A stretch of DNA of 36,673 bases from Mesorhizobium sp. LSHC420B00 (lineage in GTDB: Bacteria > Pseudomonadota > Alphaproteobacteria > Rhizobiales > Rhizobiaceae), in contig NZ_AYVY01000032.1 in assembly GCF_000503055.1 (NCBI RefSeq), positions 1 through 36,673 on the forward strand. The letters run 5' to 3'. The notes under the pieces were generated by a model. That model was not told the DNA's origin. It did no database searches and was given only the letters and a program-made list of their open reading frames with translations. Both the position numbers and the translations under genes were made by a program. Of the stretch, positions 7,567 to 15,817 are shown piece after piece; within the stretch, counting starts at the first letter, position 1; each line of letters begins with the position of its first letter.

Positions 7567-7866
7567 ATGGATGACGATCGACATGAAAAAATTCGGCAGC
7601 GAGCCTATGAAATCTGGGTGCGCGAAGGCCGCCCGCACGGCGAACATGAGCGTCATTGGCAGCAGGCGAAGCGAGAGCTTGACCTCGACGACGCGGATCG
7701 CGGTCCGGCTGGAGTGATCGCCAGTTCCGACGTTCTGACGGTCGAGGCACTGGCGATGCGCACCGGGATAACCGGTGATCAGGCGCAAGAGCTGATCGAC
7801 AGGCTCGGCAACGACAGAGCCGCACTCGAAGAAGCCGCGCGGAACCTCAAGGCAGCCGAAAGTTAG
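7567..7866 (+). CDS. Small DUF2934 / DUF3606-like protein
   Basis: This 99-residue cytoplasmic protein is built from two short domains. Residues 5-36 (HEKIRQRAYEIWVREGRPHG then EHERHWQQA) match the DUF2934 pattern. Residues 58-95 (VEALAMRTGITGDQAQELID and on) look like a DUF3606/UBA-like helical segment. Both are common in small rhizobial stress-associated proteins with no known biochemical role. GGGAGG precedes the ATG, and an EcfG-like promoter lies upstream. Divergent from the DUF883-like gene, it is probably co-induced with it under general stress; that is inference. Confidence 0.8.
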   Translation: MDDDRHEKIRQRAYEIWVREGRPHGEHERHWQQAKRELDLDDADRGPAGVIASSDVLTVEALAMRTGITGDQAQELIDRLGNDRAALEEAARNLKAAES

Positions 7867-7947
7867 CCGCTGGCCACCGTGTCGAAGACAGCTATCAGTT
7901 TGCGCTGCCGCGTCTTTCGATGAAAACGGACCGCGGACCGTCTTCGC

Positions 7948-8994
7948 CTACTTCCTTGGCGGCCCCTTGCGCTCGGCCGACGTCGCCCAGAGATTGATGT
8001 CCGACTCGCGGGCAAAGGTGTCGATCTCGGCGAGCTCGGCATCGCTGAAGTCGAGCGTCTCGAGCGCGCCGACGCAATCCACGACCTGTTCCGGCCGGCT
8101 GGCGCCGATCAGCGCCGACGTCACCCTGCCCCGGCGCAACACCCAGGCCAGCGCCATCTGCGCCAGCGTCTGGCCGCGGCGACGGGCGATGACGTTCAGC
8201 GCCTCGATATTGCCGATCGATTTGTCGTTGATGAATGCCGGGCGCAGCGACTTGCCCTGGCTGGCGCGGCTGCCATCGGGGATGCCGCCGAGATATTTGT
8301 CGGTCAGCATGCCTTGCGCCAGCGGCGAGAACACGATGGAACCGACGCCAAGCCCCTCGAGCGTATCGAGCAGGCCATCATCCTCGACCCAGCGGTTGAG
8401 CATCGAATAGCTCGGCTGATGGATCACGCAAGGCGTGCCGAGCTGCTTCAAAATGTCGGCGGCTTCGCGGGTGCGCTGTGAATTATAGGAGGAAATGCCG
8501 GCATAGAGCGCCTTGCCCGAGCGCACCGCGTGATCGAGCGCGCCCATCGTCTCTTCCAGAGGGGTGTCGGGGTCGAAGCGATGGGAATAGAAGATGTCGA
8601 CATAATCGAGCCCCATCCGCTTCAGGCTCTGGTCGAGGCTGGCCAGCACATATTTGCGGCCGCCCCATTCGCCGTAAGGTCCTGCCCACATTTCGTAGCC
8701 GGCCTTGGTCGAGATGATCAGCTCGTCGCGATAACCGGCAAAGTCCGTCCGCAGGATCTCGCCAAAGGCCCGCTCCGCCGAGCCGGGCGGCGGGCCGTAA
8801 TTGTTGGCGAGATCGAAATGCGTGATGCCGAGATCGAAGGCCTTGCGCGTGATTGCCTGCTTGGTTCTATGCGGCGTGTCATCGCCGAAATTGTGCCACA
8901 GCCCGAGCGAGATCGCCGGCAGCTTCAGGCCGGACCGCCCGCAGCGATTGTAGACCATCTTTTCGTAGCGGTTCTCGGCGGGAACATAGGGCAT
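7948..8994 (-). CDS. Aldo/keto reductase (YghZ/Gpr-like)
   Basis: This 348-residue NADPH-dependent reductase belongs to the YghZ/MgrA group, which reduces L-glyceraldehyde 3-phosphate and similar aldehydes. The aldo/keto reductase tetrad is visible: D61 (HFDLANNYG), Y66, K97 (ISTKAG) and H138 (YSHRFD). GPPPGSAERAFGEIL and the C-terminal cofactor loop IGASRPEQV are typical of the group. GAGGA precedes the ATG at 8994. It is the last gene of the minus-strand sugar operon, separated from the oxidoreductase gene by about 130 bases that hold a palindromic repeat, so it may be transcribed at a lower level or separately. In this setting it more likely acts on a sugar or keto-sugar intermediate than in detoxification. 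Confidence 0.88.
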   Translation of the reverse strand: MPYVPAENRYEKMVYNRCGRSGLKLPAISLGLWHNFGDDTPHRTKQAITRKAFDLGITHFDLANNYGPPPGSAERAFGEILRTDFAGYRDELIISTKAGYEMWAGPYGEWGGRKYVLASLDQSLKRMGLDYVDIFYSHRFDPDTPLEETMGALDHAVRSGKALYAGISSYNSQRTREAADILKQLGTPCVIHQPSYSMLNRWVEDDGLLDTLEGLGVGSIVFSPLAQGMLTDKYLGGIPDGSRASQGKSLRPAFINDKSIGNIEALNVIARRRGQTLAQMALAWVLRRGRVTSALIGASRPEQVVDCVGALETLDFSDAELAEIDTFARESDINLWATSAERKGPPRK

Positions 8995-9068
8995 GGGAAA
9001 TCCTCATATCGAAACGAGCCCGACGGCTGTCGCCGCGACGCACGGCAGCCGAGCCTTCCGCACCTTTA

Positions 9069-9096
9069 GCCTCTCCCCGCGCAAACGGGGAGAGGC
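9069..9096. repeat. Perfect 10-bp palindrome (repeat or hairpin)
   Basis: GCCTCTCCCC and GGGGAGAGGC around GCGCAAAC, followed by TTTT on the plus strand. No plus-strand gene ends here, so it is not an obvious terminator. It lies between two minus-strand genes of the sugar operon and resembles the palindromic repeats at 61-200. On the minus strand it may stabilise or attenuate the operon transcript. Confidence 0.55.
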
Positions 9097-9123
9097 TTTT
9101 ACGGTGCTTGGGAGGTGCGCCGC

Positions 9124-10272
9124 CTACTTCGTTTTCTTCTTCGCCAGCAGCTCCTTCGCTGCCTTGACGCCGAGTGCCGCGGGCCGCTCGCAGCTGGTCT
9201 GCATGGCGACGAACTTTCCGGTCTCGCCAGAACGCAACAGGCCGGTCATGACATCGACGGCATGCAGCGCCAGTTCCATCGAGCAGCGGTGCGGCCGGCC
9301 TTCGGTAATCGCGATCGCCATGTCGGCAAGGCCGGCGGTGCGGTAGTTGGCCATCATGCCATGCGAATGCATCTCGTTGGGCACGCCGAACGGATGCCGC
9401 CATTTCGGCAGCTTCTTCACCGGCTTGGCGGCCTCGGTGTAGCGCACCTCGCCGCCGAAGAAATTCGGATCCGGCACGAACACCGTGCCTACCTCGCCAT
9501 AGAGCTCCATCGGCGCGTGGCCATGGCTCCAGACATCCCAGCTGGTGTTGAGCGTCACCACGGCGCCGTTCTCGAATTCCAGCACGCCATGGATCGTCGT
9601 CGGCGTGGAGACCGGGATCTTTTCGCCGGCGCGCGGCTTCGAGCTGATGATGCGTTCCGTCATCGGGATCGAAGCAAAAGCCGCGACCTGCTTCACCGGC
9701 CCGATCAGCTGGATCAGGTTGGTGATGTAATACGGTCCGATATCGAGCACCGGCCCGGCGCCCGGCTGGAAGAAGAAGTCCGGATTGGGGTGCCAATGTT
9801 CCATCCCATGGCTCATCACATGACAGGTGCCGCTGGTGATCCTGCCGAGCCTGCCGGTGTCGATCAGGTCGCGGACAAGCTGGTGCGCGCCGCCGAGGAA
9901 GGTGTCGGGCGCCGAACCGATGCGCAGCCCCTTGCTTTCGGCCCGTTTCTTCAGGTCGAGCCCTTCCTTGACCGAGAGCACGAAGGGCTTCTCCGAATAA
10001 ACATGCTTGCCGGCGTCGAGAATCTGCTTCGACACCTCGTAATGCACCGCCGGAATGGTCAGGTTGACGATGATGTCGATATCGTCGGCCTTGAGTAGCC
10101 CCTCGACGGTCTCGGCGCGCAGCTTGAACTCTTTTGCCCGCGCTTTCGCCGCTTCCATGTTGATGTCGGCGCAGGCGCGCATCTCGATGCCACGGAACAG
10201 CGGCGCCAGCGAGAAATACGCCTTCGAGATGTTGCCGCAGCCGATGACGCCGATGCCAAGTTTTGTTGCCAT
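9124..10272 (-). CDS. Gfo/Idh/MocA-family NAD(P)-dependent oxidoreductase
   Basis: This 382-residue enzyme begins with the Rossmann motif GVIGCGNIS (8-16) and has the family catalytic EKPF (94-97). The C-terminal alpha/beta domain follows with GPVLDIGPYYI and HSHGMMANYRTAG. Enzymes of this family oxidise or reduce a sugar hydroxyl or ketone, often at C1, C3 or the inositol ring. TAGGAG precedes the ATG. It follows the isomerase/epimerase gene by only 12 bases, so they are co-transcribed. The pairing of a Gfo/Idh/MocA enzyme with a TIM-barrel sugar isomerase beside a MalK-type transporter is common in pathways that pass through keto-glycosides. The Lys/Ala-rich end (KAAKELLAKKKTK) is unremarkable. 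Confidence 0.88.
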   Translation of the reverse strand: MATKLGIGVIGCGNISKAYFSLAPLFRGIEMRACADINMEAAKARAKEFKLRAETVEGLLKADDIDIIVNLTIPAVHYEVSKQILDAGKHVYSEKPFVLSVKEGLDLKKRAESKGLRIGSAPDTFLGGAHQLVRDLIDTGRLGRITSGTCHVMSHGMEHWHPNPDFFFQPGAGPVLDIGPYYITNLIQLIGPVKQVAAFASIPMTERIISSKPRAGEKIPVSTPTTIHGVLEFENGAVVTLNTSWDVWSHGHAPMELYGEVGTVFVPDPNFFGGEVRYTEAAKPVKKLPKWRHPFGVPNEMHSHGMMANYRTAGLADMAIAITEGRPHRCSMELALHAVDVMTGLLRSGETGKFVAMQTSCERPAALGVKAAKELLAKKKTK

Positions 10273-10284
10273 GCTGGTGTGCTC

Positions 10285-11031
10285 CTAATAGGTCTTGGCG
10301 GCTGCGATCGAGCGGCGGGCGAAGCGCGCGATATCGTTGGGATTGTCCTGTTCCATGACGTAGTATTTTGCGGCGCTTTTGGCGCGCAGCGCCTTGATCA
10401 GGCCGGGCCAGTCGATGGTGCCGTGGCCGACATCCGACCAGCCGTCCTCGTCGAGTCCCTCGCCCGCCTTGGCCATGTCCTTGACGTGGACGGCGACGAT
10501 GCGCTTGCCGTGCTTCTCGATCCAGGGCAGCGGATCGACGCCGCCGCGCACCACCCAGGCGACGTCCATCTCCCAGCCGATGTCAGGCGCCGAGGACAGA
10601 ATATGGTCCTGCGGCACCGAGCCGTCGGCAAGCGCCTTGAACTCGAAATCATGGTTGTGCCAGGCAAAGCCATAGCCGGCTTTCCTGGCCGTCTCGCCGA
10701 CCTTGGCCAGGCGTTCGCCGAAGCCGCGCCAGCCGGCTGTGTCGGCCGGCCTGAACTCGGCGTTCAGGAACGGGCAGATGAGCAGCGTGATGCCGAGCGC
10801 GTCGGCCGTCCTGCGCACGCCATCGAAATCCTTCTCGAGCGCGTCGATCGAGAAATGCCCGGTCGGCATGGCAAGCCCGTTCTTGTCGAGTTCCGCACGG
10901 AATGCCTTGGGATCGTCATAGACACCACCGAACCCTTCGACTTGGCTGTAACCAAGCTCGCCCAGCATCTTGAGCACGCCCTCCCAGGGCTGGAAATTGC
11001 GGGCACTGTAAAGTTGGAATGACCAGTTCAT
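10285..11031 (-). CDS. Sugar isomerase/epimerase, TIM-barrel family
   Basis: This 248-residue protein is of the xylose-isomerase-like TIM-barrel superfamily (AP endonuclease 2 family). Metal-binding and catalytic features can be seen along the barrel: SQLYSAR-like start (FQLYSARNF), GHFSID, WHNHDFEF, EMDVAWV, VHVKDM, and the closing YVMEQDNP. The E and H/D residues in these strands form the divalent metal site. The usual reaction is epimerisation or ketose-aldose isomerisation of a free or keto sugar. The ATG at 11031 has only a weak purine stretch (ACAGAGACG) before it. It lies directly upstream of the Gfo/Idh/MocA gene. Substrate not determinable from sequence. Confidence 0.85.
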   Translation of the reverse strand: MNWSFQLYSARNFQPWEGVLKMLGELGYSQVEGFGGVYDDPKAFRAELDKNGLAMPTGHFSIDALEKDFDGVRRTADALGITLLICPFLNAEFRPADTAGWRGFGERLAKVGETARKAGYGFAWHNHDFEFKALADGSVPQDHILSSAPDIGWEMDVAWVVRGGVDPLPWIEKHGKRIVAVHVKDMAKAGEGLDEDGWSDVGHGTIDWPGLIKALRAKSAAKYYVMEQDNPNDIARFARRSIAAAKTY

Positions 11032-11060
11032 CGTCTCTGTCCGTTTTCTTGTGGATGGTT

Positions 11061-11106
11061 AGTCTTGGGGGGATGAGTCTTGGGGGGAATGGAAGAGTCT
11101 TGGGTG
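11061..11106. repeat. Three short direct repeats
   Basis: AGTCTTGGGGGG occurs at 11061 and 11076, and AGTCTTGGGTGG at 11095, in the 87-base gap between the isomerase and ATPase genes. On the transcribed (minus) strand these read as C-rich repeats. Purpose unknown; they may be slippage products. Confidence 0.5.
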
Positions 11107-11118
11107 GCTAGATCTGCT

Positions 11119-12258
11119 CTAGAGGCGGTTACCTGTGGCGGCGTCGAACAGCGAGGCGCGCATCGGATCAAAACCGATGCCGACCGCCTCGGCGTTGTTT
11201 GGCGTGCGCTCGGCTGTCACCCGTACCGTGAAATTCTGGCCGCCGAGCTTCAGCCAGACCAGCGTGTCGGAACCCATGGGCTCGACGACCTCGACACTTG
11301 CCGTGGCTGCGAATGGCCATCCCGTGCCGCTGTTGAACGCGACGTGCTCGGGGCGAATGCCGAACACGGCCGGCCCCGGCACCGGGTCCTTCTCGAAAGC
11401 ATAGGTGGCAAGCGGAATCCGTACATCCTCGGCGACGAAGTGCCAGTCGCCGTCCGCCTGCTCCAGCCTGCCGTCAAGGAAGTTCATCGCCGGCGAGCCG
11501 AGGAAGCCGGCGACAAACCGGTTGACCGGCCGGTTATAGATGGTCTGCGGTGCATCGAGCTGCTGGATGACGCCGCCCTTCATCACCGCGATGCGGTCGG
11601 CCAGCGTCATCGCCTCGATCTGGTCGTGGGTGACGTAGATCATGGTGTTCTCGAGCTTGCGATGCAGCAGCTTTATCTCGACGCGCAATTCCGCGCGCAG
11701 CTTGGCGTCGAGGTTGGAGAGCGGCTCGTCGAACAGAAAGACATCGACGTCACGCACAAGTGCGCGCCCGATCGCCACGCGCTGGCGCTGGCCACCGGAC
11801 AGAGCCGCCGGCTTGCGATGCAAAAGCGGCTCGATCTGCAGGATCTCGGCGGCCCGGGCGATGCGCTTGGCGATCTCGTCCTTGGCGAGGCCGGCAACGC
11901 GCAGCCCAAACGACAGGTTCTTCTCCACCGTCATCTGCGGATAGAGCGCGTAGGACTGGAACACCATGCCGATGCCGCGATCCTTGGGCTCTTCCCAGGT
12001 GACGTTCTTGCCCTTGATGAAGATGCGGCCTTCGGAAACGTCCAGCAGCCCGGCAATGCAGTTGAGCAGGGTCGACTTGCCGCAGCCGGACGGGCCGAGC
12101 AGCACGATGAACTCGCCTTCTGCGACATCGAGGTTGAGCGTCTGCAGCACCGATATCGCGCCGAAATTCAGCGACAGGTTCTGGATCGAGACGCTGGTGC
12201 CGTTTGCCCCGCTGCTGCCGTTTACCTCAACACTGCCGTTTGCGTTCATCGCCATCAT
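11119..12258 (-). CDS. Sugar ABC transporter ATP-binding protein (MalK/UgpC type)
   Basis: This 379-residue ATPase energises the sugar importer encoded upstream. Walker A is GPSGCGKST (55-63), the Q-loop is in GMVFQSYALYP, the signature is LSGGQRQRVAIGRAL, Walker B is VFLFDEPLSNLD, and the switch His is in YVTHDQIEAM. A C-terminal TOBE/regulatory domain follows (about 250-379, IRPEHVAF), typical of MalK-like subunits shared between uptake systems. An unusual Gly/Ser/Asn-rich leader of about 20 residues (NANGSVEVNGSSGANG) precedes the ATPase core. The start overlaps the end of the permease gene by 4 bases. The first two codons are both ATG, and a later ATG (fourth codon) has better ribosome-site spacing (AAGGATGATGGCG). 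Confidence 0.93.
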   Translation of the reverse strand: MMAMNANGSVEVNGSSGANGTSVSIQNLSLNFGAISVLQTLNLDVAEGEFIVLLGPSGCGKSTLLNCIAGLLDVSEGRIFIKGKNVTWEEPKDRGIGMVFQSYALYPQMTVEKNLSFGLRVAGLAKDEIAKRIARAAEILQIEPLLHRKPAALSGGQRQRVAIGRALVRDVDVFLFDEPLSNLDAKLRAELRVEIKLLHRKLENTMIYVTHDQIEAMTLADRIAVMKGGVIQQLDAPQTIYNRPVNRFVAGFLGSPAMNFLDGRLEQADGDWHFVAEDVRIPLATYAFEKDPVPGPAVFGIRPEHVAFNSGTGWPFAATASVEVVEPMGSDTLVWLKLGGQNFTVRVTAERTPNNAEAVGIGFDPMRASLFDAATGNRL

Positions 12259-13190
12259 CCTTTCACCGCGCCGGCGGCGATGCCGCGCACAAACAATTTT
12301 CCGGACAGGAAATAGACGATCAGCGGCACCAGGCCGGTCAGGATGGTGGCTGCCATGTTGACGTTGTATTCCTTCACGCCTTGCACCGAGTTGACGATGT
12401 TGTTGAGCTGCACCGTCATCGGATAGGTGTCGGGGCGGGTGTAGACGACGCCGAACAGGAAGTCGTTCCAGATGCCGGTCACCTGCAGGATGATGGCGAC
12501 GACGAAGATCGGCAGCGACATCGGCAGCATGATGCGGAAATAGATGCCCCAGAAGCCGGCGCCGTCGACACGCGCTGCCCGGAACAGCTCCTCCGGCATG
12601 GAGGTAAAGTAGTTGCGGAACAAAAGCGTGAGGATCGGCATGCCGAAGATGGAATGGACGATCACCAGGCCGCTGAGGCTGCCGTAGAGGCCGACCTCGC
12701 GCAGGATAATGACGATCGGATAGATCATCACCTGATACGGGATGAAGGCGCCGACGATCAGGATGATGAAGAAAGTGTCGGCCCCTTTGAAGCGCCAGTT
12801 GGCCAGCGCATAGCCGTTCACCGAGGCGAGCGCGATCGACAGGATCACCGACGGGATGGTGATGCGCACCGAATTCCAGAAGCCACGCGACAGCCCGTCG
12901 CAGTTGAGCCCGGTGCAGGCGCTCGACCAGGCCTTGACCCAGGGCTCGAAGGTGATCTCCATCGGCGGCGAGAAGATGTTGCCAAGGCGTATCTCAGGCA
13001 TGCCTTTAAGCGATGTCACCACCATGACGTAGAGCGGCAAAAGATAGTAGAGCGCCACCACGATCAGCGTGCCGTAGAGGAAGATGTTGCGGCGCGAGAA
13101 CGTGTGGCGCGGCTTCGGTCCGCTCGGCCCGTAGGCTTCGAGCCCGCCGGCGCCGCCAATGGCAGGCAATGAGACGACATGGTCAGACAC
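12255..13190 (-). CDS. Sugar ABC transporter permease (MalG type)
   Basis: This 311-residue inner-membrane permease has about six transmembrane helices, the first at 34-57 (IFLYGTLIVVALYYLLPLYV). The coupling helix that docks on the ATPase is visible as LFRAARVDGAGFWGIYFRIM then LPMSLP, the EAA loop of binding-protein-dependent permeases. The typical MalG ending SGKLFVRGIAAGAVKG is present. It overlaps the upstream permease gene by 8 bases and the downstream ATPase gene by 4, so the three are translationally coupled. Confidence 0.93.
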   Translation of the reverse strand: MSDHVVSLPAIGGAGGLEAYGPSGPKPRHTFSRRNIFLYGTLIVVALYYLLPLYVMVVTSLKGMPEIRLGNIFSPPMEITFEPWVKAWSSACTGLNCDGLSRGFWNSVRITIPSVILSIALASVNGYALANWRFKGADTFFIILIVGAFIPYQVMIYPIVIILREVGLYGSLSGLVIVHSIFGMPILTLLFRNYFTSMPEELFRAARVDGAGFWGIYFRIMLPMSLPIFVVAIILQVTGIWNDFLFGVVYTRPDTYPMTVQLNNIVNSVQGVKEYNVNMAATILTGLVPLIVYFLSGKLFVRGIAAGAVKG

Positions 13191-14076
13191 GCTTCTTGCC
13201 TCCGAACTCGAGATAGGCCCACGGCACGATGACGATGATCACCGACAGCAGCATCATCGTCGAAGCGGCGAACCCTTGGCCGAGGTTCTGGGCGAAGAAC
13301 ATGTAATCATAGACATATTTGGCCGGGACTTCGGAGGCGATACCGGGCCCGCCGCTGGTCTGGGCGACGACAAGGTCGTAGACGCGAACAATGTTGGAGG
13401 CGACGATGACCAGCGTGGTGATGAAGACCGGCCGCATCATCGGTATGATGATGAACAGATAGGTCTTCCAGGTCGGTATCCCGTCGACCCGCGCGGCCTT
13501 CCAGATATCCTCGTCGATGCCGCGCAGGCCGGCCAGCATCAGGCACATTATCAGCCCGGTGCCTTGCCAGAGAGCGGCGATCAATATGCCGTAGATGACG
13601 ATGCTGGAATCATAGAGCGGATTGAAGCTGAAGCTCGTCCAGCCGAGGCTGCGCACCACTGCCTGGACACCGAACTCGGGGTTGAGCAGCCATTGCCAGA
13701 CGAGACCGGTGACGATGAAGGACAGGGCGAAGGGATAGAGGAAAATGGTCCGGAATGTGTCCTCGAACCGGATCTTCTGGTCGAGCAGGGCAGCAAGCAG
13801 GAAACCGATTACCAGCGAGAACACCAGCGACAGCACGCCGTAGATCAGCAGGTTCTCGATCGAGATCAGCCAGCGCGGCGTCGCCCACAGCCGGTAATAC
13901 TGGTCGAGACCGACGAAGTGCAGCCGCGGCAGCAACTTGGAATTGGTGAAGGAATAGAACACCGTCCAGACGGTGCCGCCAACAAAGATCACCAGCGCGG
14001 TGAAGATCATTGGGATCGAGGCGATTTTCGCATTGAGGTTGCGAAAGAGTTGGCTGGGGCGTTCGCTCTTGCTCAT
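13183..14076 (-). CDS. Sugar ABC transporter permease (MalF type)
   Basis: This 297-residue permease partners the MalG-type subunit. Six hydrophobic helices are visible, beginning SIPMIFTALVIFVGGTVWTV near residue 20. The EAA loop is IWKAARVDGIPTWKTYLFII then IPMMRP. I chose the ATG at 14076 (MSKSERPSQ): the frame is open to 14319, but that extension overlaps the end of the binding-protein gene and is not membrane-protein-like. The ribosome site is weak. Two strong hairpins lie in the 107 bases between it and the binding-protein gene, which would explain more binding protein than permease. Confidence 0.92.
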   Translation of the reverse strand: MSKSERPSQLFRNLNAKIASIPMIFTALVIFVGGTVWTVFYSFTNSKLLPRLHFVGLDQYYRLWATPRWLISIENLLIYGVLSLVFSLVIGFLLAALLDQKIRFEDTFRTIFLYPFALSFIVTGLVWQWLLNPEFGVQAVVRSLGWTSFSFNPLYDSSIVIYGILIAALWQGTGLIMCLMLAGLRGIDEDIWKAARVDGIPTWKTYLFIIIPMMRPVFITTLVIVASNIVRVYDLVVAQTSGGPGIASEVPAKYVYDYMFFAQNLGQGFAASTMMLLSVIIVIVPWAYLEFGGKKRV

Positions 14077-14110
14077 CTGCACAGCCGCGCTGGATCGGGT
14101 AAGGGCGGGA

Positions 14111-14163
14111 GGGTCAAGAGGTCTTGACCCGAGCTCCCGACCCTGCGCTCGCAGGGGCGGGAG
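14111..14163. other. Two hairpins between binding-protein and permease genes
   Basis: GGGTCAAGA/TCTTGACCC (14111-14130, two-base gap, so the closing loop opens slightly) is followed by CTCCCG-A-CCCTGC/GCAGGG-G-CGGGAG (14134-14163), a 12-bp stem with one mismatch and a GCTC loop. Stable stem-loops in this position are known to protect the 3' end of the binding-protein transcript and limit read-through. No T-run, so not a full terminator. Confidence 0.65.
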
Positions 14164-14183
14164 TGAGGCGCTTGATCGATCGC

Positions 14184-15422
14184 TCAATCGGCCGAACCGA
14201 CGATGGCGGCGAAGCGCTTCTGCGCATCTTCCACGGTCATGTCCTGCTTGGCGAAGAACTCGGAGAACAGATCCTCCTTTTGCTTCTGCGTATCCTGCGA
14301 AAGCAACTGGTCCGTCCAAGGCATGACATTGCCCTTGGCGAGGATTTCGAGGCCCTTCTTCATGCAGTCGTTCGCCGCCTTGAGGTCGACGTCGCCGCGC
14401 ACCGGCAGCGAACCCTTCTTGAGATTGAAGGCGACCTGCGTCTTGGGATCAAGCAGCGTGTGGGCCAGCACTTCCTGCGCCTTCGATTTTTCGGGATCCT
14501 TCAGCAGCGGGAAGTAAAAAGCGTCGCCGCCGGTGGCGATCATCTCGTTGAGGCCGAGGCCCGGAAGGCAAGTATAGTCCTTGCCGGCGGTCTGGCCGGC
14601 AACCTGGAACTCGCCCTGCGCCCAGTCACCCATGATCTGGCCGCCGGCCTTGCCGGTGATGACCAGGTTGGTGGCCTGGTTCCAGTCCTGCACATTGGTG
14701 TTCTTCGCCATCTTGCGGGCGTCGTCCGCGGCCTTGAAGACCTTGGCGACTTCGGGCCCGGCGGCGAATTCCGCGTCCTTGTCCTTATAGACCTTGAGGA
14801 AGGCATCGGTGCCGCCGACCGCCGCGAGCAGCACGTCGAAAGCGCCGGAGGCCTGCCAGGGCTGGCCGCCGACCGCGAGCGGCTGGATGCCTGCTTTTTC
14901 AAGCGCGGGCGCCGCAGCGACATATTCATTCCAGTTCTTCGGCACCGGCACGCCGGCTTTTTCGAAGGCGGCGTTCGACAGCCACAGCCACTGCCAGGAG
15001 TGGATATTGACCGGCACGCAATAGATTTTGCCATCGAGGGTACAGCCGTCGAGCAGGCTCTTCGGCTGCACGATTTCCGTCCACTTTTCCTTGGTGGCGA
15101 GATCGGTGAGGTCGCGCATCAATCCGGCCTGCACCAATTCTTCCGCCTGCCGGCCGTGATTGAACTGGGTCGCGCCCATCGGGTCGCCGCCGGTGATGCG
15201 GCTGATCATGATCGGCCGCGCCGTGCCGCCGGAGCCGGCGATAGCGCCGTCAACCCAATGATTGCCGGTTGCGTCGAAAGCCTTGGCGAGTTCGGCGACC
15301 GCTGCCGCTTCGCCGCCGGAGGTCCACCAATGGGTGACTTCCAGATCCGTCGCGGCCGCCGGGCCGGCGAATTGCAGCGCGGTCGTCAATGCCAGCGCAG
15401 CAGTCATGAGTTGGTATCGCAT
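14184..15422 (-). CDS. Sugar ABC transporter substrate-binding protein
   Basis: This 412-residue periplasmic binding protein (family 1 extracellular solute-binding) captures the sugar for the importer. The signal peptide ends GPAAA at about residue 24. The mature part opens DLEVTHWWTSGGEAAAVAEL, the HWWTSGGE pattern resembling GtsA-like glucose/mannose binding proteins. Other landmarks are HSWQWLWLSNAAFEKAG and GGDAFYFPLL. GGGAGGAA is spaced correctly before the ATG. An operator-like palindrome lies just upstream of the ribosome site, so repression by the divergent LacI-family regulator is likely. It is the first gene of the minus-strand operon running to 7948. Glucose/mannose as substrate is inference from the resemblance. 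Confidence 0.92.
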   Translation of the reverse strand: MRYQLMTAALALTTALQFAGPAAATDLEVTHWWTSGGEAAAVAELAKAFDATGNHWVDGAIAGSGGTARPIMISRITGGDPMGATQFNHGRQAEELVQAGLMRDLTDLATKEKWTEIVQPKSLLDGCTLDGKIYCVPVNIHSWQWLWLSNAAFEKAGVPVPKNWNEYVAAAPALEKAGIQPLAVGGQPWQASGAFDVLLAAVGGTDAFLKVYKDKDAEFAAGPEVAKVFKAADDARKMAKNTNVQDWNQATNLVITGKAGGQIMGDWAQGEFQVAGQTAGKDYTCLPGLGLNEMIATGGDAFYFPLLKDPEKSKAQEVLAHTLLDPKTQVAFNLKKGSLPVRGDVDLKAANDCMKKGLEILAKGNVMPWTDQLLSQDTQKQKEDLFSEFFAKQDMTVEDAQKRFAAIVGSAD

Positions 15423-15436
15423 TTCGTTCCTCCCAG

Positions 15437-15456
15437 AATCTGAAACGTTACAGATT
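15437..15456. promoter_or_regulatory. LacI-type operator O1
   Basis: AATCTGAAACGTTACAGATT is a 20-bp palindrome with one mismatched pair and the central AACGTT seen in many LacI-family operators. It lies 15-34 bases upstream of the binding-protein ATG, immediately before its ribosome site, where a bound repressor would block transcription. Confidence 0.75.
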
Positions 15457-15701
15457 TTGGATACGGCAATTGCTTCGGACGCGCAACCCCTTAGGCAAAT
15501 CCGGCATCAAATTTTTTCGAAGCGCGAATAAAATCGCCTGGCCCGTCGAGCTACCGCATCGCAACAAGCGAGGTTGCACTGCAAAAAATTGATGCTGCGA
15601 CGCCAGAAAACCGGAAAAGCCCGTTTCAATCGTTCTTTTTTGCGCCGACCGGAGTACCGCGCGTTTTGCGCATGTCACCAGTATATGGCGACGGCAGTGA
15701 C

Positions 15702-15718
15702 AATCTGTAACGTTTCAG
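15702..15718. promoter_or_regulatory. LacI-type operator O2
   Basis: AATCTGTAACGTTTCAG is the exact reverse complement of 17 bases of O1 (15440-15456). Its centre is 265 bp from that of O1, about 25 helical turns, and about 100 bases before the regulator's ATG. It could serve autoregulation or DNA looping. The rest of 15423-15817 (395 bases) shows no gene; 15530-15700 is AT-rich in patches and presumably holds both promoters. Confidence 0.72.
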
Positions 15719-15817
15719 TATATAGCGGTCTCATTCGGTGAAGGGCCGCGGCGTACCCGCGGCCCGCCGATTGCCGGCCTGCCCGGCAACTGCTATGCGC
15801 CTGACGGGGCGGGACGA

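Noticed and set aside
9069..9100. Plus-strand terminator
   Set aside because: The stem plus TTTT looks ideal, but no plus-strand gene lies upstream; listed as a repeat instead.
11061..11106. CRISPR-like array
   Set aside because: Only three 12-base repeats with 3-7 base spacers and no cas genes anywhere in the window.
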